From Peromyscus leucopus (lineage: Eukaryota; Chordata; Mammalia; Rodentia; Cricetidae): a stretch of DNA of 64,000 nt. The notes under the pieces are model-generated. The model had not been told where the DNA came from. It made no database searches and was given only the letters and a program-made list of their open reading frames with translations. Made by a program: the position numbers and the translations under genes. Below are positions 57,820-64,000 of this stretch, one piece after another. The DNA is taken from the NCBI RefSeq assembly GCF_004664715.2, contig NC_051070.1, forward strand, positions 42,372,456-42,436,455, written 5' to 3'. How positions within the stretch are numbered: position 1 is the first letter of the stretch; each line of letters opens with the position of its first letter.

Positions 57820-59365
57820 ATTAAATCACAATTTGGCCCTGACTTGAAGCTAGGAGGAAAGACTCTAATATCTATGAACAGTTCAATAGGAATAATATTG
57901 AAAAAGCCACATGGAGGAAACTGCCAAGCAGCCCCTCTGAATTTCCCCTCAAATCTAATCTCCTATTTAAAAAATAATAGTAATAATTCAATGAAGGAAC
58001 AGTTGTAATGAAATGGTCCATCAAGGAAAATAGATGCAAGCTCCCAAAGAGTCTTCTTTGTTCTCTTGAACATAACAGTAAGTAATGGATGGTAGCCAAC
58101 TTTGAGGAAAATGAACATGGTGATGAAAGAGTCAGGATAGAACTTAGACAATAGATAATACTCTAGTCTTGAGAAAGATTATTTCCAAACTCCTTTTACA
58201 GGGATAATTTAAATCAAGATGACAGTAATAGAAAGTTCTCCCCAAAGCACCATGCAGATCCCTCTGGCTTCTTTGAATGTTTAGAGTGTTTTCCTATAGA
58301 TTACAGCACTCCTCTTCTTTTTCACTACTGGGAATCTTGATGACTGTAGGACACTTAAATTTTACAACGATCATTTTGTAAGATTGTGAATAAGGTCAAA
58401 TCCTCTTTGTTGGAGAATTGATCAGGTATGAGATAATATATGTTAAAAAACTATATGATATTGGTATACTTTAAAACTTTCAAGATGAGAAAATAAGCAT
58501 GAGAGTATATATATATTTACAAATCCAATCTATATATCAAGATATATGTAAATATATTTATATATAATGAAATATAAACTAAGGCAAGAAGATGACGGTT
58601 AAGTAACTCATAAAACCATCAGTGTCTTGAGTCTGGGATTTAAGGCTTAAAATTCCCTCCATATGAATCTTATTGTATGTGAATTTGTATGATAAAAGCA
58701 CTCAATAAACACAAAGCGTGTTGGATAGCTTACAATGATTTTGATCATTAGTACTAATATGACAACAGAAAGTTTAAAATTAAAGAATCAATAGAATATA
58801 AAAATATTAAGAAGAAAACTATATTTAAGACAATTTCTGATATTCTTTAAATACTTTTGAGAGAAAAAAATGACATGTTGATCCTTGAAATTATGTAGAG
58901 AAGAATCTGCTATCCTTTGTCAAAGTAGAAATTAGGACGAATTAAGCTCAATGTGTAAAAAACTCATAAGAAATCTAGAGTTAGCCACACTACAGCACTG
59001 TGAATTGTTCAAAAACTCATAAGAAAGGCCTTCTCCTCCAGTGTCTCTGAATTACTCCTCCACCAGTCATCTGGTGTCCAACTCAGGGGTAGGCTGGTTG
59101 TCACATCTTGTTACTCTCATCTTCGATAGACCCAAAAGTCAACTCTGGCTACCTACAGTATTCAACATAAAAATACCTAAAGAAGTAAATGAATGAGAAA
59201 ACAGAGATCAGAGAAAACAACATTGAACATATTGTGAATGAGATGTATAGTTATTAGGGGCACCTAGTTTATGAATCAATATTCTTCGAATGTCTGATAT
59301 CCATCCCTAAGACAACTTGCCCACTTATTAGAGAAATCTTCTGGCAGTCTCTCCAAGTTTCTAGG

Positions 59366-59366
59366 T

Positions 59367-59417
<51 letters not shown>

Positions 59418-59462
59418 GATAGGCAGATAGATAGAGATAGATAGATAGATAGATAGATAGAT
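59366..59462. repeat. (GATA)n microsatellite
   Basis: About 22 GATA units with a central interruption, GATGATAGGCAGATAGATAG. Confidence 0.97.
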
Positions 59463-59756
59463 TTAGTTTGACCTTGCTTGACTTTAACACTATTCGTGTT
59501 CTCAGCTTCTTATAACCAAGGTTGGATTCCTTCTCATGTCCTAGTACATTCACACAGGCTGTTCCCTTTGTTACCAAATCTTGCCTATGAACAATCTCTC
59601 CCTATACATGACTTGTATTAAAGGAACAATTTAAAATTTAATTTAAAGATAGAATTTTAAATCTTGTCTGACCAAAGAAAGTCTAAGATTCTCTCCTTCT
59701 AACACACTCTCATGTCCTTTACAGTTTTGTTTCTACTATGAAAAAAGTTTCTATAT

Positions 59757-60692
59757 TTAAACACCAACCTAGCCCCAAAGCCTTGGATCAACAGGGCTGT
59801 ACTGCCTGCAAGATATGCTAGTGCAATGGTGGCAGAAAAAAGCTTGTGAGAGTAATCATCCAATAACTGATTTGATTTAAGGCCTCCTCCAGGAGATAGA
59901 ACCCTTATCCAACACTGCTTGGATGACCAAGAACCTTAGAAATCCCATGGACTGAGGGTGAAATCAAATACAGCTGTGCTCAAACAAACAAAATCAACAT
60001 AGTGATGAAATGACTCCTAATAACATTCTGCTATATATCACTGCCTTGTTCAGCCATCATCAGAGAAGCTTATTCCTGCAGCAAATGAGAACAAATACAC
60101 AGACCCACAGCCATTCCATTTGCAGAGAAAGAAAAACCGTGGAACACTCATCCCTAAATGGGATGTCTCCATCAAATCCTGCCCCCAGGGCCCAGAAAAT
60201 GCAACAGAAGATGAATTAGAAAGAGTGTAAGAGTAAAAATGGATAGAGAACACCAAGAAAACAAGTTCTTCTAAATCAACACGAGCAAAGCTGATATAAA
60301 CTCACAGAGACTGAAGCAGCATGCAAGGGTCTAGACAGGTCTGTAGCAGGTCCTCTGCATATATGTTATGCTCTCCAGTTAAGTGTTCTTATGGAATTCC
60401 TGAGAGTACAACTGAGGGGCTCTCTGTTTCTTGTGCCTTCTCGGGCTCATTTCCTTCCGTTTGTTTGTCCAATTCCAATGTGTTAGTTTCTTTTTATCAT
60501 ATTATATTATTATATTATTTTTTACTCTTCTCCCTTAGAAGCCCGTTTATTTTCCAATGAGAGATGTGAGGGGAGTGGTGCTGGATGGGAGGGAAGGTGT
60601 GAAGGGACTGTAAGGAGTAGAGGTAGGAGACACCATAATCAATACATATTACATGAGAAAAAGTCTACTTTCAATAAAATGAAAAAAAAAGA
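59757..60692 (+). mobile_element. L1 Lx-type 3'UTR, nearly complete
   Basis: AAACACCAACCTAGCCCC, CTGCCTGCAAGATATGCTAG, CTCCAGGAGATAGAACCCTT, ATGACTCCTAATAACATTCT, GCAGCAAATGAGAACAAATA, ATGGGATGTCTCCATCAAAT, then TTTCAATAAAATG at the end. The right half aligns with 21913-22562. No ORF2 remains. Confidence 0.82.
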
Positions 60693-61818
60693 AAATATTG
60701 TCCTGCATAATATTGGAATATTCAGACCAGAGGACAATATACTTGAATATATTGTGTGAGGTAACATGATAAATTTCATAGATATTGTAATATGTAGAAT
60801 GCTTTTCATTAATTGGTTGATGATAACTGCTACAATAAAAATAAGAGTGTTTTATGTTAAAAAAATATTAAGTTCCTTTCAAGCCAATGTGTCTTTTACA
60901 TAATTTTTCTACCATGAATCCTGACTAGGAACCACATGATGATATATTTGTTAATGGATGTATGATGGATTTTAAAAATCCAATATATGCACCACAAAAT
61001 AAGTGATTATCAAATCCAAATGTAACAGAATATCAAAAAGTATATAAGGTTGAAATGTTAACTTTCTATAAAATCAACATTCTCACTTCCAAAAGTTTTG
61101 AAGCAAACTTACAAAATTGTTTCAATAAAAGGAGATAAAATGGGAAGTTAAGGGAGTCATTTCAAAGAGGAAATAATCAACTTGGGGGGTGATAAGCACA
61201 ATAAAAACACATGCTGCATTGTATTACAGGGGCATAGAGAATGAGAGTCCTCAAATATGATTCCCAGTGACCAATGCATGATCCATGGCCAGATTCACAG
61301 GGACCATAATAGGAAATCAAATCAGTTTTTCAGTAGAAGCAGAGCTGTTCTTGATTGGAAAACCTGGGGGAAATTTCTTCCTTGGTTTCTCATAAGAAGA
61401 GCTCTGGGTGATAGAGAGTTCAATGTTTTCTTGTACCTCCTTGCATTGCCCATAACACATTCACATCACTGCTTCAAATAAAGTCTTTCAATGTGGGTCC
61501 ATGACCTATCACTAAAACAGAGTTGGGTAAAAGTAAGCATAAGAGGGGTCAAAATAATACTGGTCCACACACTACATAGAAATCTGATGATGAAACATGA
61601 CCCAAAATAGTCATGTCACAAGAAGAATATGCTGCACAGACTGTGAGAAGTTCTCTATAAACACCATCTCTCAAATGGGCACTTAATAACCAAGTAACAA
61701 CAGGAACACTCAGTTGATATTACTGGATGATAACCAAGAAAAGCAAGTTCAATTCCTCTAAATAAAACAATCATATCCATTACAAGCCAGTTGAGAATAA
61801 GGAAGAAATTAAATGTCT
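60693..61818. other. Unique sequence
   Basis: No gene or repeat recognised. Confidence 0.5.
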
Positions 61819-61905
61819 CCTGGAGGGTGGTGAGGTGACTTAGGGGATAAGAGCTGTTGTTCAGCAAGCATGTGAATCTGAGTTAGAATCTGCAGCTTGA
61901 CATAG
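61819..61905 (+). repeat. B2/B3 SINE 5' fragment
   Basis: CCTGGAGGGTGGTGAGGTGA, CTTAGGGGATAAGAGCTG, TTCAGCAAGCATGTGAATCT, GAGTTAGAATCTGCAG: the tRNA-derived head and first part of a B2/B3 SINE; the rest is missing. Confidence 0.65.
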
Positions 61906-63505
61906 TTTTTATTTGACATATACCTTGAAAATATATGTCTTAGAGATTAATGGAAATTATATGTGTGAGCCTTATGTATCTGTCCTTGTATGGCAATGAA
62001 TTTATATGTTTGGTTTCTACCAGCTACAATCAACAACGTAGAATGCTACTTTGTAGATATAGCTCATAAACACATGACCTCAACAAGATATTTGTCAGAA
62101 TATGTAATGCTCAGTTTTCATCACTGGGTGTTTTTCTTGTACTACAGGTGCTAAAATCAAAACATCACTTTCTGAATCATTGCCCTATTTCCAGAAAGGC
62201 TATGAGTAATCCAGAATGACCCATACAGTATACCAAAATTATGTCTATCCAATATAAAACATTCCAACTTTGGTACTCATATATCACTATACATACTTCT
62301 TTATAAAAAAGAGTCATTATCACTTGGAGCAACTAAAAGAGCATCAAATAATATTCCTCTTATAGTCAAATCATTAACAACACCTTCATGCCTTCTTTAC
62401 CCCAGAGCACATTGATAGTTAAGTTATGGCAGTTCTCTTTTCTGATCATGATCGGGATACAACTAATAGCAAAATGTACATAAATTGCAATGGGGTGCAC
62501 TGGAGCACATACTGGAATCATACATGTGGTAAGTGTAGAAAGTCAATCTGTGTTAAGAATGATGTCATTTGAAATGACTAGAAAACTCTAGAATATAAGG
62601 TATTGTATTGTTTTCCTTTCCTACTATACACATTAAAATCTTGTTACATATATAATAAGGAAAACCTGAAATTGGCAATTTTTATGAAGCTATGCTTACC
62701 ATTAAAGGAATACGATCATATTTCATTATATATGTATGTATACAAAAATAACCCCATATACTATTTATATAATGACATGAAACCAAAGATATTTTAAAAT
62801 AAAAGCATTACCAGAGATAATGTGACTATGGTGATTAATTAGTCCATAAAAATTTATAAAACAATGCATATAAACTATGATGTAATAGTTTGTTGCATGC
62901 ATGCAAGACATTTTAAGCAGTTTTGAACATAACAATAAGCCAATATTAAAACAAACTATACAAGTCATTCAGGTGTATATCTATTCATTAAATACTGTTT
63001 TGTGACTAGTGTTTTCTAAAATTTATATCCCGAAGGGCTTCATGAAGTATCAAATTAAAATATGATAGCAATGGAATAATTTCATGCCAGAAAACTGCTA
63101 CTCATAATCTTGAATTAATTCCAAGTGTGTCAATTAACAGGTTATAATTGTCAGAGAAGAAATAAAGTCTAATAAAGCAAATTTATTTACGAACTATGAG
63201 AAAATGTTAAAATTAATATGTAATATGCTGTATATTATGAATTATTTAAATTTATTTATTCTTAAGCACATAATAAAGACCATTGGTTGGTGAAAGTTAC
63301 AAAATCCTGAAAATCAAAAGTAAAACTTATTTCCAGTGAGTTTTTTCTTTATATGAAACACAACTGTTCAAATATAGGCCCCTTAAGAGAAATCTGTTTT
63401 CATTCTGATTCTTAAATTTGTAATATGAGAAATCACAGGGTTTGTTTCCAGGGATACAGGTACATAACAAAACTGAAGAAATATTGAAATTATTTTTTAA
63501 TTTTT
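61906..63505. other. Unique AT-rich sequence
   Basis: No gene or repeat recognised. Confidence 0.5.
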
Positions 63506-64000
63506 AATTACTTTTAAAAGTTCCATACATACATATACATATAATGAAATATGATCATATCTACCCTAATTTCTCCTCTTCAACTCTTCCTATGCTTCTC
63601 CATATATGTCTCTCCCTCAACTTATGCCATTTTATTTCTTTTGATAATCCACTGAAACCACTTAGTGTTGCCCACATATGAATGGATAAGGGGCCATCCA
63701 TTATATCAGGGGGAATGTAACAGTAGCCACATCCACAATAGAGAATGATTCTCCATCCTTAGGCAACTATCAACTAACTGACTCTAGTGAGGGATGGGAC
63801 TTGAAGGTTCTCTGTCCCATTTATGCCAGAACTTTAACTGACTCTATCTTGTAGAGGCCTTATACAAGTTACCACAATGGCTATGAGTTCATGATTTCAG
63901 TAGCCATGTGAAGAAGACAGCATGTCACAACACTGTTTTCCATCACCTGCTTTTATACTCTCTGTAAGTCGTCTTCCACAATGTTCCCTGAACCTTGGTG
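63506..64000 (-). mobile_element. L1 Lx-type 3'UTR, antisense, cut by window edge
   Basis: ATGAAATATGATCATATCTA, CCATTATATCAGGGGGAATG, GCTATGAGTTCATGATTTCA, GTGAAGAAGACAGCATGTCA and CAATGTTCCCTGAACCTTGG are the reversed Lx-type L1 3'UTR. The element continues beyond the right end of the window. Confidence 0.82.

Larger units (their letters stand above)
54741..59756. other. Unique sequence, longest repeat-poor block
   Basis: Five kilobases with only simple repeats recognised. It contains the longest open frame of the window (minus strand 54956-55381, 141 codons; hydrophobic start, Ser/Pro-rich, no known domain). Nothing supports it as a gene. Confidence 0.5.

Overview
This window reads as rodent nuclear DNA from an AT-rich, gene-poor region, either intergenic or deep within an intron. 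The repeats point to the host. Tracts resembling B1, B2/B3 and ID/B4 SINEs lie among L1 fragments with rodent Lx-type 3' ends, ERVL-MaLR LTRs and class II ERV LTRs. The young B1 copies carry a 'CAGGAAAGGCGCAAA' block, and there is an LTR family with B1 inside it. From memory these suit a cricetid rodent (deer mouse, vole or hamster group) better than Mus or Rattus; that placement is an inference. I found no supportable protein-coding exon, no tRNA, rRNA or small-RNA gene, and no CRISPR array or bacterial feature. All open reading frames are short. The longest ones either fall inside transposon sequence or show no recognisable domain.

Layout. 1-10 kb is mostly unique AT-rich sequence with one long B3-type SINE, two L1 3'-end scraps and several microsatellites. 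10.05-14.84 kb is a nested stack: a B1/ID dimeric SINE, an antisense MaLR LTR with internal sequence, an antisense class II ERV (LTR plus non-coding internal region), an L1 with an inverted 5' part, and a second MaLR LTR piece. 16.7-18.3 kb holds two B2/B3-like SINEs and the first copy (antisense) of the B1-bearing LTR. 21.5-26.1 kb has three sense L1 3' ends, one fused to a 37-bp minisatellite. 31.0-34.7 kb holds the second B1-bearing LTR (intact 6-bp target duplication), an old MLT1-like LTR and a SINE cluster with an inverted pair of young B1s. 37.3-42.6 kb holds sense L1 pieces, then an antisense L1 bounded by direct repeats of about 192 bp and interrupted by the third B1-bearing LTR. 43.8-47.2 kb has an L1 3'UTR and decayed SINEs. 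49.0-51.75 kb is a nearly complete, non-coding MaLR element (LTR-internal-LTR) with nested B1s and a class II LTR. 51.8-54.7 kb has L1 pieces, including a second 5'-inverted insertion, and MaLR LTRs. 54.7-59.7 kb is largely unique. 59.76-60.69 kb is a sense L1 3'UTR. An antisense L1 3'UTR runs off the right edge at 64 kb.

No genes cooperate here. What the window records is insertion history: target-site duplications, nested order, twin-priming inversions and a chimeric LTR/SINE family. The observations most worth checking are (1) the L1 at 40.4-42.3 kb with direct repeats of about 192 bp ending at a TTTT/AA site, (2) the LTR family that carries B1-derived sequence upstream of its TATA box, and (3) the L1-linked 37-bp minisatellite with a thrice-repeated target word.
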